The notes under the pieces are model-generated. The model searched no databases, was not told the DNA's origin, and saw only the letters and a list, made by a program, of their open reading frames with translations. The position numbers were made by a program, and so were the translations under genes. This document shows positions 33,960-42,460 of a stretch of 64,000 bases of DNA, piece by piece (the stretch's first letter is position 1; every line of letters starts with the position of its first letter). This stretch comes from Streptomyces sp. yr375. Lineage in GTDB: Bacteria > Actinomycetota > Actinomycetes > Streptomycetales > Streptomycetaceae. The stretch lies in assembly GCF_900110755.1 (NCBI RefSeq), contig NZ_FOFF01000025.1:55106-119105 (forward strand), in the 5' to 3' direction.

Positions 33960-35786
33960 ATGACCAACAAGGACGTACGCACGCCTGCCTTCACGCAGAA
34001 CGCGACCAGCGGAAACGTGGTCGACGGGAGCGATTCGGAGGCTGGGAAGTCCATCGGCTGGCACAAGGGGTACGTCGAGGGCGCTCGCCCCGATCTACGG
34101 GTGCCGGTTCGTCAGGTGCACCTCACCAACGGGCAGTCGGTCACGCTGTACGACACCTCCGGCCCGTACACCGATCCGCTCGTCGACACCGACGTCCGCC
34201 GGGGGCTGTTGCCGCTGCGCGAGAACTGGATCATCGCTCGCGGGGACACCGAGGAGTACGCGGGCCGCCCTGCCCGTCCCGAGGACGACGGCCTCAAGCA
34301 CACCTCGCCGCGCGGTGGTCTGCGCAACCTCGACGCGGTCTTTCCGGGGCGGCCGCGCCTGCCGCGTCGCAGCAGGGACGGCGCGGCGGTCACCCAGCTC
34401 GCGTATGCGCGCCGGGGGGAGATCACGCCCGAGATGGAGTTCGTGGCCATCCGAGAGAACGTTTCTCCCGAGGTGGTGCGTGAGGAGATCGCGGCGGGCC
34501 GCGCGGTGTTGCCGGTCAACGTCAACCATCCGGAGATCGAGCCGATGATCATCGGCAAGCGGTTCCTGGTGAAGGTCAACGCCAACATCGGCAACTCGGC
34601 GGTGACGTCCTCCATCGAGGAGGAGGTCGAGAAGATGACCTGGGCGACCCGCTGGGGCGCCGACACGGTCATGGACCTGTCCACCGGCCGCAACATCCAC
34701 ACCACCCGCGAGTGGGTGCTGCGCAACTCCCCCGTCCCCATCGGCACGGTGCCGCTCTACCAGGCATTGGAGAAGGTGGACGGCCGCGCCGAGGAGCTCA
34801 CCTGGGAGATCTACAAGGACACGGTCATCGAGCAGGCCGAGCAGGGCGTGGACTACATGACGGTCCACGCCGGTGTCCGTCTCGCGTATGTTCCGCTCAC
34901 GGCCAACCGCAAGACCGGCATCGTCTCGCGCGGCGGTTCGATCATGGCCGCCTGGTGCCTCGCGCACCACAAGGAGTCGTTCCTCTACGAGAACTTCGAG
35001 GAACTCTGCGAGATCCTCGCCGCCTACGACGTCACGTACTCGCTGGGCGACGGGCTGCGGCCGGGTTCCATCGCGGACGCCAACGACGAGGCGCAGTTCG
35101 CGGAATTGAGGACACTCGGGGAACTCAACCGGATCGCGAAGCGTTTCCATGTACAGACGATGATCGAAGGCCCGGGACACGTCCCGATGCACAAGATCAA
35201 GGAGAACATCGACCTTCAGCAGGAGATCTGTGATGAAGCTCCGTTCTATACCCTCGGCCCGCTGACGACGGACGTCGCGCCGGCGTACGACCACATCACT
35301 TCCGGCATCGGTGCCGCGATGATCGCCTGGTGGGGCACGGCCATGCTCTGCTATGTCACGCCCAAGGAACACCTGGGCCTGCCCAACCGTGACGACGTCA
35401 AGACCGGCGTCATCACCTACAAGATCGCCGCCCACGCAGCCGACCTCGCCAAGGGGCACCCCGGTGCGCAGGAATGGGATGACGCGCTGTCCGACGCCCG
35501 CTTCGAGTTCCGCTGGGAGGACCAGTTCAACCTGGCCCTCGACCCGGACACGGCACGGGAGTTCCACGACGAGACACTCCCGGCGGAGCCGGCCAAGACG
35601 GCGCACTTCTGCTCGATGTGCGGGCCGAAGTTCTGCTCGATGAAGATCAGCCAGACCATCAACGAGCGGTTCGGTGGCGGGGTGGCCGACGGTGCCTCGG
35701 CGGAGGAGATCGCCGAGGGGATGTTGGAGAAGTCGAAGGAGTTCGCGGCGAGCGGGAACCGGGTGTACCTGCCGCTGGCTGACTGA
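33960..35786 (+). CDS. thiC: phosphomethylpyrimidine synthase ThiC
   Basis: A 608-residue radical SAM enzyme that makes the pyrimidine half of thiamine from aminoimidazole ribotide. The C-terminal iron-sulfur motif is Cys551-X2-Cys554-X4-Cys559 (FCSMCGPKFCSM). Conserved blocks such as TWATRWGADTVMDLSTGRNIH and EGPGHVPMHKIKENI are intact. It is under a TPP riboswitch and followed by a terminator, so monocistronic. Confidence 0.98.
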   Translation: MTNKDVRTPAFTQNATSGNVVDGSDSEAGKSIGWHKGYVEGARPDLRVPVRQVHLTNGQSVTLYDTSGPYTDPLVDTDVRRGLLPLRENWIIARGDTEEYAGRPARPEDDGLKHTSPRGGLRNLDAVFPGRPRLPRRSRDGAAVTQLAYARRGEITPEMEFVAIRENVSPEVVREEIAAGRAVLPVNVNHPEIEPMIIGKRFLVKVNANIGNSAVTSSIEEEVEKMTWATRWGADTVMDLSTGRNIHTTREWVLRNSPVPIGTVPLYQALEKVDGRAEELTWEIYKDTVIEQAEQGVDYMTVHAGVRLAYVPLTANRKTGIVSRGGSIMAAWCLAHHKESFLYENFEELCEILAAYDVTYSLGDGLRPGSIADANDEAQFAELRTLGELNRIAKRFHVQTMIEGPGHVPMHKIKENIDLQQEICDEAPFYTLGPLTTDVAPAYDHITSGIGAAMIAWWGTAMLCYVTPKEHLGLPNRDDVKTGVITYKIAAHAADLAKGHPGAQEWDDALSDARFEFRWEDQFNLALDPDTAREFHDETLPAEPAKTAHFCSMCGPKFCSMKISQTINERFGGGVADGASAEEIAEGMLEKSKEFAASGNRVYLPLAD

Positions 35787-35800
35787 CCGACGTGCCTGGA

Positions 35801-35846
35801 CGGCGCTGCCCCATCGGGCGGGGGCGGATGCCCGGGGGCGGCGCCG
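35801..35846 (+). terminator. terminator after thiC
   Basis: 12-bp stem with one G-U pair (35801-35812 with 35835-35846), enclosing a smaller hairpin. The remaining intergenic DNA to 36239 shows no gene I can support. Confidence 0.75.
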
Positions 35847-36239
35847 CTGAGGCGGCGTCGGTCGGGGGGAGAGGGAAAGGCGAGACGACGGTGTTTTGCG
35901 GTTGGGGGGACCGTGGAGTGTCTGAAGTGGCTGAAGACGACGGTGTTGGTCCGGTGGTCATTGTCTTGGCGGGACCGACTGGGCCGGCTGGGCTGGTGGG
36001 GTCGGCGGGGCGGTGACCTGGATGATGGCGATGCCGTGGGCGGCTGGGCCTGGCCCTCCGACGGTGCGGAGCGCCGGACGCGCCGGACGGTCATCGATCA
36101 CGGGGCAGCACCGAGGAGCAGCCGTGGGCAGCAGGTGCAGCGCGGGTGCTGCACCAGGGCCGCCCAGGCGTACGGCTTGCGCTCCTCTCGGTGGGGCCGA
36201 CGGGGTCGGCCGGGGTCGGTGGGCGCGCAAGCCGGGTGC

Positions 36240-37109
36240 CTATTCCGGCAGGTGTTCCGGGCCGCCGAAGTCCGGGCTGGTGTAGTCCGGGCTGCTGAAG
36301 CTCGGGCGTGGGCCTGTCGAACGGCCGTCGTCGGGGCTGCTGAAGCCTGGGCGGTCGTAGCCGATCTTCGGAAGGCGGCCGGTCGGGGCCGGTGGCGCCG
36401 GGTCGGTGTGCAGGACGGTGGCTGTGCCGGGGTCGGCGAGCGCCTCCCGGAGGAACGGCAGGATGCCGCGATGCAGCAGGGCCTCCCGCCAGGCTTCCTT
36501 GGCGCGGGAGACCTCCTCGCTCAGTTCGCCGTGCGGTTCGTCCTCCAGGGAGGGCCGGTTGCGCAGGGCGGCCAGCAGCAGGGCGACGGTGGCGACGAGG
36601 ATCGCGGCCGCGGCCACCGCCCCGAACGCCCAGCCGGCGGTGAGCATCGTCCGGGCGAACGCCTGCCCGGGGTCGAGCACCCTGAGGATGTAGCCGACGA
36701 GCAGGAAGATCACCGCGGCGGTTCCGGCGAGAACGGGAGTGAGGACGGCGGCGACGGCACCCGCCCCGGCGGCCTCGGCGGCCTGGGCCGCTTCCCCCAC
36801 GGTGGTGGCGAGCCCCATCGCGGCCGCGCCCGGCTCGGCGGAGCCGGTCTCGGACGTGGACGACGGGGTGGACGGCGCCGGGTGACGCAGTTCCTCTCGG
36901 ACCTTCACGTAGTGCTGGTATTCGGACGCTGCGGCCACCGTGATGAGTGCGGAGGCGTTCAGCGCCATGGTGCGCAGTTGTTCGGCGTTGAGCCGCTGTC
37001 CGACAGCGGCCAGCTCCGGGTGGCGTGGTGCGGAGCGCAGCGCCTCGTCGAGGATCCGCTCGTACTCCTGGCGGTCCTCGCTGTGCAGGTGCTGCGGAAC
37101 GCTGTTCAT
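36240..37109 (-). CDS. Streptomyces two-helix membrane protein
   Basis: A 289-residue protein. The N-terminal half is mostly helical and soluble (EDRQEYERILDEALRSAP). Two strong membrane helices follow (about 145-175 and 185-210), then a C-terminal cytoplasmic tail. The tail ends in Ser/Pro repeats of the type FSSPD, FSSPDYTSPDFGGP. ATG 37109 is preferred, with GGGGG just upstream. I do not recognise a function. Confidence 0.7.
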   Translation of the reverse strand: MNSVPQHLHSEDRQEYERILDEALRSAPRHPELAAVGQRLNAEQLRTMALNASALITVAAASEYQHYVKVREELRHPAPSTPSSTSETGSAEPGAAAMGLATTVGEAAQAAEAAGAGAVAAVLTPVLAGTAAVIFLLVGYILRVLDPGQAFARTMLTAGWAFGAVAAAAILVATVALLLAALRNRPSLEDEPHGELSEEVSRAKEAWREALLHRGILPFLREALADPGTATVLHTDPAPPAPTGRLPKIGYDRPGFSSPDDGRSTGPRPSFSSPDYTSPDFGGPEHLPE

Positions 37110-37283
37110 GTGCATCCCCCGATGCTCCGTAGGGCTTGGGGCTCGCATGCCAACGAGCCGTCGGGCAGAAACGGAGGGGAGCCTGCTACGGATAAGCCGA
37201 TGGTAGAGCGGCGACGGCATGGGGTGACAGGGGGTTTGCCGAAATTGACCCCTGGCCTGCGGTGTCGCCCAGGTGTCCAGAGC

Positions 37284-37299
37284 GGGGCGCGAACGCCCC
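37284..37299 (-). terminator. small hairpin after the phosphoesterase gene
   Basis: 6-bp GGGGCG/CGCCCC stem with a CGAA loop, 9 bases past the phosphoesterase stop on the minus strand. Confidence 0.55.
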
Positions 37300-37307
37300 T
37301 GGAACGC

Positions 37308-38399
37308 TCAGATGTTCAGGGGCAGTTGCTGGACCAGCAGTTTTCCGGCCATCGTCACGCCGCCGTCCATCGCGATGGCCAGCCCGTCGGCGTAGACGTG
37401 CGGTCCTTCGACGAGCGGGCCGCCCTCGTCCTCGCCGTCCTCGGAGCCGACCTCGCCCAGCAGATAGGGAATCGGGCTGTGGCCGTGAACGATGCGGGTG
37501 CCCCCGTACGTATCGAGCAGGGAACGGACGGCGTCGGCTCCCCCTTCGTCCCGGAAGGAGAAGCGCTTGGTGAACTTGCGGAACAGGTCCCACACCTCGT
37601 CCGCGTCGTTGCGCGTGATCGTTTCGCGGACGGTGTCGTTGACCGCCTCGATCGAGTCGCCGTAGTCGAGGTAGGCGGTGGTGTCGGAGTGGACGAGCAG
37701 GTGGCCGTCGACCTCCTCGACGGCGTCGAGGCGGGCCATCCACTGCAGGTGGTGGTCCTGGAGACGGTCCATGTCGTACTTCTGGCCGCCGTTGAGCAGC
37801 CACGCCGCCTGGAAGGTGGCGGTGCCCGCCCCGGAGTTGACGGGGGTGTCGCCGAAGCGCTTGGCGCCGAGCAGCAGCAGTTCGTGGTTGCCCATCAGGG
37901 CCTTGCAGTATCCGCCGGCGGCGGCGGCCTCGGCGGACAGCCGCATCACGAGGTCGATGACGCCGATGCCGTCCGGGCCGCGGTCGGTGAAGTCGCCGAG
38001 GAACCACAGCCGGGCGGTGCCCGCGCTCCAGTTGCCTGCGGCGTCGATCAGGCCCTTCTCCTGCAGTGCGGCCACCAGTTCGTCGAGGTAGCCGTGTACG
38101 TCGCCGACGACGAACAGCGGACCCGGGCCGGCCGCGGGCACCGGGGCCGGCTGGACGGCCGCCGGGTCCACGACCACCTGGAGGGTGTCGCCGCGGCGGT
38201 TGATGACGGGCAGGTCGCGCTGGGTGGGCGTGTAGCCGTCCGGATGTTCCAGCGGCTCCTCGACGGGCGGCGCCGCGGCGCTGCCGGGGGGTGTGCCGTG
38301 GTCGTACGGACCGGTCTCGTGGACGTACGCGGGCACCCGGAAGTCGCGCAACGTCGCCGTCCGCTCCACCTCGGGTCCCTGACCGGCCCCCTGAGTCAT
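37308..38399 (-). CDS. calcineurin-like metallophosphoesterase
   Basis: A 363-residue phosphoesterase with the family motifs in order: GDVHG, GDFTDRG, GNHE, HSDT and HGHSP. It is related to PrpE/ApaH-like phosphatases. It may dephosphorylate proteins or nucleotides; substrate unknown. ATG 38399 with GGAGGGG upstream is chosen. A TATGAT -10 box on the minus strand at 38476-38481 fits as promoter. Confidence 0.88.
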   Translation of the reverse strand: MTQGAGQGPEVERTATLRDFRVPAYVHETGPYDHGTPPGSAAAPPVEEPLEHPDGYTPTQRDLPVINRRGDTLQVVVDPAAVQPAPVPAAGPGPLFVVGDVHGYLDELVAALQEKGLIDAAGNWSAGTARLWFLGDFTDRGPDGIGVIDLVMRLSAEAAAAGGYCKALMGNHELLLLGAKRFGDTPVNSGAGTATFQAAWLLNGGQKYDMDRLQDHHLQWMARLDAVEEVDGHLLVHSDTTAYLDYGDSIEAVNDTVRETITRNDADEVWDLFRKFTKRFSFRDEGGADAVRSLLDTYGGTRIVHGHSPIPYLLGEVGSEDGEDEGGPLVEGPHVYADGLAIAMDGGVTMAGKLLVQQLPLNI

Positions 38400-39607
38400 C
38401 AGACCCCTCCACCATCGCGCCGCATCTGCACCCTTCGGGCTGCCTGGTCGCAGCGGCCCGCGGTGCCGTGCGCCCATCATAGGAATGCGGATCGTGCCGT
38501 GTGATGACCCAGGGGTGGTGAATCGGAGCAAGGGTCCAGTTCATCGCGGCTTTCGCCCCGATTGGGCAGGTCTTCTGCAGCCCACACTCACCCGGCACAC
38601 ACGGTGCCCACACCCTCATGTCACGCCTAGGGGGTAGCTCCGCCGGCTTGAACGGGGGACAGGGCCGGTTGAAGGACGGGGGAGTCTGGTGGTTCGGTGG
38701 AGGGGGTTCTGTGTCGGGTGGTGCGGCTGAGGGTGGGGTGTTTCGCCGGCGTCGTGACGGGGCCTGAGGTGGGGCTCTCCCGCGGCTGCGGCTGCCGTCC
38801 GCCAGCCGTGAGCGAGGTTGGGGCCTGGGCTTGGGTCGCCCGATGGCTGTGCTCCGTGCGCTGTTTCGGGAAGATCGGACGTCCCGGGGCCCGGCGGGAG
38901 AGCTGCCTTACGGCGTCCCGTACCGCTGAGCTGAAGGAACACGGGTGTCTCGCAGGTGGCGCCCTGGAGGCTGCCGGCACCCGAGATGCGTCGGGCGCCG
39001 TCGGAAACGCCCGTAAGTGCCTCTCGCTAACCTGCGTTGACGCGGGCGTGCCTCGTACCGAGCGGCAAGGTGAACCCGTCATCGTCTCCGCCGTCTGACA
39101 CCTCGGCGTCCCGCGCGCTGCCGGTCTCCTGGACCCCGCCTTCCGGTGTTGCGCGGCAGTGCTTGATCAGGTGCGATGCCAAGGGGGCCGTCTCATCCCT
39201 GCACCCGCCCCCCCTCCGCACCCCTGCACCCGCCCCCGCACCCCTGCTCGCCGCCCGCTGCAGCCCGGCATCCTGCGGCCACTCCCGCGTCCTTTCAGCG
39301 CCTACCGTGCCCACCACGCAGCCCCCTCTCGATTCCCGCGCGCCTGACCCTCAGGACCGGCGCTGTGAGCCCGTTCAGGTACACCGGGGTCGGCTCATGG
39401 GTGCTTCGTGCTGCGTCCGTTCCCACCCGAGGGCCCGACACCGATGCCCCCGCAACCCGCGCGCGGCCCATCCGTACGCCTCCCCACCCAGGGCACCTCG
39501 CAGCCCTGCACCCCAGCCCCGCGGAGCACTCAGCCTCCCGACAACCCGCACTTCCCGAACCCGTCCCCCCGAACCTTCGCCCCCAGCCCAAACCATCCCC
39601 CAAACCT
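38400..39607. other. 1.2-kb stretch without a supportable gene
   Basis: Open frames here lack recognisable domains, conserved starts or ribosome-binding sites. Composition changes markedly along it: G-rich on the plus strand at 38640-38900 and C-rich at 39190-39620, with C-rich repeats of the type GCACCCCTGCACCCGCCCC around 39197-39250. It could be decayed DNA or a variable insertion site. No tRNA was found. Confidence 0.55.
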
Positions 39608-39661
39608 CAGCCGCCCCCTCCCCGCCCCCGCGTCAAGCGTGGGTCGGGGAGAGGGCGGCTG
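39608..39661 (-). terminator. terminator after the LacI-family gene
   Basis: 17-bp stem with one mismatch (39608-39624 with 39645-39661), starting two bases after the stop codon. Confidence 0.85.
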
Positions 39662-39663
39662 GG

Positions 39664-40776
39664 TTACTTCTCTTCGGGGGCTCGGGGTGGGCTGACCGTT
39701 GTTCGTGGTGGGCGGCGTTGGGACGACGTACGCACGATCAGTTCGGTCGGTATCACCTGCTCGACCGGTCGGTCGGTTTCCACGCCCTCGATCGCGTCGA
39801 TGAGGAGTTGGACCACCGCCGTCCCGATGCGGCGCGGCTTCAGCGAGAGCGTGGTGACGGGCGGCTCGGTGTTGGCGTACACCATGGACTCGCTGCAGCA
39901 GACGATCAGCAGGTCCTCCGGGACGCGCAGCCCGTAGCGGCGGGCGGCGGCGAGGAGGTCGGTGCCGTTGGGGTCGAACAGGCCGTACACGGCGTCGGGG
40001 CGGTCGGGGCGGGCCAGCAGCCGGTCGGCGGCGATGGCGCCCGCGCACGGGTCGTGCGCGGGGTAGGCCTCGTAGACCGGGTCCTGGCCTACCCGCTCGC
40101 ACCACCGCAGGTACGCGCTGGTCGACAGATGCGTGTACGTGTCCGTCGTGGTGCCCGTGAGCAGGCCGATGCGGCGGGCACCGGCGTCGGCCAGGTGGTC
40201 GAGGATGTCGAGGACTGCGGCCTCGTGGTCGTTGTCCACCCATGCGGTGACCGGGAGCGGGCCGGCCGGGCGGCCGTCGGAGACGACCGGTAAACCCTGC
40301 CGGACCAGCTCGCTGACCACCGGATCGTCGTCGGAGGGGTCGATGACGACCGTGCCGTCCAGGGCGACGTTCGACCACACGTCGTGGCGCGAGGTCGCGG
40401 GGAGGATGACGAGTGCGTAGCCGCGGGCGAGCGCGGCCGAGGTCGCGGCGCGCGCCATCTCCGCGAAGTACGCGAACTCGGTGAAGGTGAAAGGTTCATC
40501 CCCGTACGTGGTCACGGTCAGGCCGATGAGCCCTGACTTGCCCGTACGGAGGGTTCGGGCCGCCGCGGAGGGGCGGTAGCCCAGTCGGTCGGCGACCTCG
40601 CGGACATGGCGACGGGTGGCGTCCGGGAGCCTGCCCTTGCCGTTGAGGGCGTCGGAGACGGTCGTGATGGAGACTCCGGCGGCGGCGGCCACGTCCCTGA
40701 TGCCCGCCCGGCCCGGCCGGCTGCCTCGGCGTGAGGTTTCCGCGCGGCTCACCTGGTGCTTCCCTGCTGCTGTCAT
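39664..40776 (-). CDS. LacI-family transcriptional regulator
   Basis: A 370-residue regulator. The N-terminal LacI helix-turn-helix (IRDVAAAAGVSITTVSDALNGKGRLPDATRRHV, about residues 26-60) and hinge are followed by a sugar-binding-protein-like effector domain. It probably senses a sugar, but no sugar operon is adjacent. ATG 40776 is chosen because the upstream extension is not conserved in the family. It is divergent from hisC across a 460-bp region. Confidence 0.92.
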   Translation of the reverse strand: MTAAGKHQVSRAETSRRGSRPGRAGIRDVAAAAGVSITTVSDALNGKGRLPDATRRHVREVADRLGYRPSAAARTLRTGKSGLIGLTVTTYGDEPFTFTEFAYFAEMARAATSAALARGYALVILPATSRHDVWSNVALDGTVVIDPSDDDPVVSELVRQGLPVVSDGRPAGPLPVTAWVDNDHEAAVLDILDHLADAGARRIGLLTGTTTDTYTHLSTSAYLRWCERVGQDPVYEAYPAHDPCAGAIAADRLLARPDRPDAVYGLFDPNGTDLLAAARRYGLRVPEDLLIVCCSESMVYANTEPPVTTLSLKPRRIGTAVVQLLIDAIEGVETDRPVEQVIPTELIVRTSSQRRPPRTTVSPPRAPEEK

Positions 40777-41079
40777 GGCGAGCCGATAGTAGGGCTCATT
40801 CGGTGGGGTAGGGCGGACGCATATGCACGCGTTGACAGGCACGTTTCTGCAATGCTGCACAGTGGTAATTGTATTGGAAACAAAGGCAGTTGGCGGTTCT
40901 CATACCAAGATGTGGCGTGTCGGCACGGATGAGCCTGCCAAGGCACCGATGTTTCGAAGAGGTCTCAACTCACCTGCACGAGGGATGCGCGCCACGGCGT
41001 GAGCCACCGGCGCATAGATATATGCACAGCGCGCCCCCTGATGAGTACGCCTTCATGCGGCTTCGTCCTCAGAAGTCGC

Positions 41080-41158
41080 GGAGGTCCCTCCGGCCGCTTC
41101 CGGAGGCCGTCCCTCCGACCGGTCGTCCGGTCCCTCCGTTTCGTACGGAGGTCCCTCC
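41080..41158 (+). repeat. GGAGG/TCCCTCC repeats upstream of hisC
   Basis: Two perfect copies of GGAGGTCCCTCC (41080-41091 and 41147-41158), one longer variant (41102-41116) and a further TCCCTCC near 41131, all in 80 bp. They can fold as alternative hairpins, since GGAGG and CCTCC pair. The rest of 40777-41236 shows no gene. Confidence 0.65.
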
Positions 41159-41236
41159 CTCACCTGTACGCACCCGCGCCGAATCCTCATAAGGTGAGCA
41201 GTATTGAAGCCGGTGGTGGTCATGAGGAGGACTGCG

Positions 41237-42316
41237 GTGAGCGAGACGAGCCCCAAGCTGCGCGCCGAGCTGGAGGGGATCCCCACCTACAAGCCGGGCA
41301 GGCCGGCCGCGTCCGGTGGTCCCGTGGCCTACAAGCTGTCCTCCAACGAGAACCCCTATCCGCCGCTGCCGGGCGTGATGGAGTCCGTGACGGCCGCGGC
41401 CGCCTCCTTCAACCGCTACCCGGACCTGGCCTGCACGGGGCTGGTGAACGAGCTCTCCGAGCGCTTCGGGGTCCCCGCCGCGCACGTGGCCACGGGCACC
41501 GGTTCGGTCGGCGTCGCCCAGCAGCTCGTCCAGGCGACCGCGGGCCCCGGCGACGAGGTGATCTACGCCTGGCGGTCGTTCGAGGCGTACCCGATCATCA
41601 CGCGGATCAGCGGCGCGCAGCCGGTGCAGGTGCCGCTGACGCCGGGGGACGTGCACGACCTGGACGCGATGGCCGACGCGATCACCGACCGGACCCGGTT
41701 GATCTTCGTCTGCAACCCCAACAACCCCACGGGCACCGTCGTGAAGCGGGCCGAGCTGGAACGGTTCCTCGACCGGGTGCCGGGTGACGTGCTGGTCGTG
41801 CTCGACGAGGCCTACCGGGAGTTCATCCGCGACCCCGAGGTGCCGGACGGCGTGGAGCTGTACCGGAAGCGGCCCAACGTGTGTGTGCTGCGGACCTTCT
41901 CCAAGGCGTACGGCCTCGCCGGGCTGCGTGTCGGCTTCGCGATCGCCCACGAGCCGGTGGCGGAGGCGCTGCGCAAGACGGCGGTGCCGTTCGGCGTGAG
42001 TCAGCTCGCGCAGGAGGCCGCGGTCGCCTCGCTGCGCGCCGAGGACGCGCTGCTCGGCCGGGTCGGCTCGCTGGTGTGCGAGCGGCTGCGCGTGGTCGAG
42101 GGGCTGCGCGGTCAGGGCTGGACGGTGCCCGAGACGCAGGCCAACTTCGTGTGGCTGCGGCTGGGCGAGCACACGGTGGCCTTCGCGGCGGCGTGCGAGC
42201 AGGCCGGCGTCGTGGTGCGGCCGTTCCCGGGCGAGGGCGTGCGGGTGACGATCGGCGAGAACGAGGCGAACGACATCTTCCTGAAGGCGGCGGAAGGGTT
42301 CCGCAAGGAGCTGTAG
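41237..42316 (+). CDS. hisC: histidinol-phosphate aminotransferase (HisC family)
   Basis: A 359-residue fold-type I PLP aminotransferase. The motifs are NPNNPTGT, DEAYREF and the PLP lysine in SKAYGLAGLRVG (Lys223). The lone location, away from a his operon, suggests this is the second HisC-type enzyme. It might instead act as an aromatic aminotransferase, a function known for similar actinobacterial proteins. The GTG at 41237 follows GAGGAGG at ideal distance. Confidence 0.9.
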   Translation: MSETSPKLRAELEGIPTYKPGRPAASGGPVAYKLSSNENPYPPLPGVMESVTAAAASFNRYPDLACTGLVNELSERFGVPAAHVATGTGSVGVAQQLVQATAGPGDEVIYAWRSFEAYPIITRISGAQPVQVPLTPGDVHDLDAMADAITDRTRLIFVCNPNNPTGTVVKRAELERFLDRVPGDVLVVLDEAYREFIRDPEVPDGVELYRKRPNVCVLRTFSKAYGLAGLRVGFAIAHEPVAEALRKTAVPFGVSQLAQEAAVASLRAEDALLGRVGSLVCERLRVVEGLRGQGWTVPETQANFVWLRLGEHTVAFAAACEQAGVVVRPFPGEGVRVTIGENEANDIFLKAAEGFRKEL

Positions 42317-42332
42317 GCGCTGCAAGGGCTAC

Positions 42333-42365
42333 AGGGGGGTTTCCGCGGGTAAGCGGGACCCCCCT
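42333..42365 (+). terminator. terminator after hisC
   Basis: 8-bp outer stem AGGGGGGT/ACCCCCCT with an inner CCGC/GCGG stem, 17 bases past the hisC stop. Confidence 0.8.
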
Positions 42366-42404
42366 TCGCTTGTCGAAAATCGGTGCGTCATACTAGCTTG
42401 TGAA

Positions 42405-42420
42405 TGTGAACGCTTTCACA
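42405..42420. promoter_or_regulatory. Rex operator upstream of cydA
   Basis: TGTGAACGCTTTCACA matches the Streptomyces Rex consensus TGTGAACNNNTTCACA exactly. It lies 40 bases before cydA and just downstream of a probable -10 box (TACTAG near 42391). Rex represses cydABCD when NADH/NAD is low, as shown in S. coelicolor. Confidence 0.93.
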
Positions 42421-42460
42421 AGCGTTGATCCACAAGCCTGTGAGGTTAAGGAGTGACGAC

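Noticed and set aside
33979..35786. Frameshift or inactivation in thiC
   Set aside because: Full-length frame with all conserved blocks and the C-terminal cysteine motif.
35913..38504. 863-codon plus-strand frame across 35.9-38.5 kb
   Set aside because: Antisense to a membrane protein and a phosphoesterase with intact motifs.
42426..42434. TGATCCACA before cydA as a DnaA box
   Set aside because: Isolated imperfect match; the adjacent Rex operator explains the conserved sequence better.
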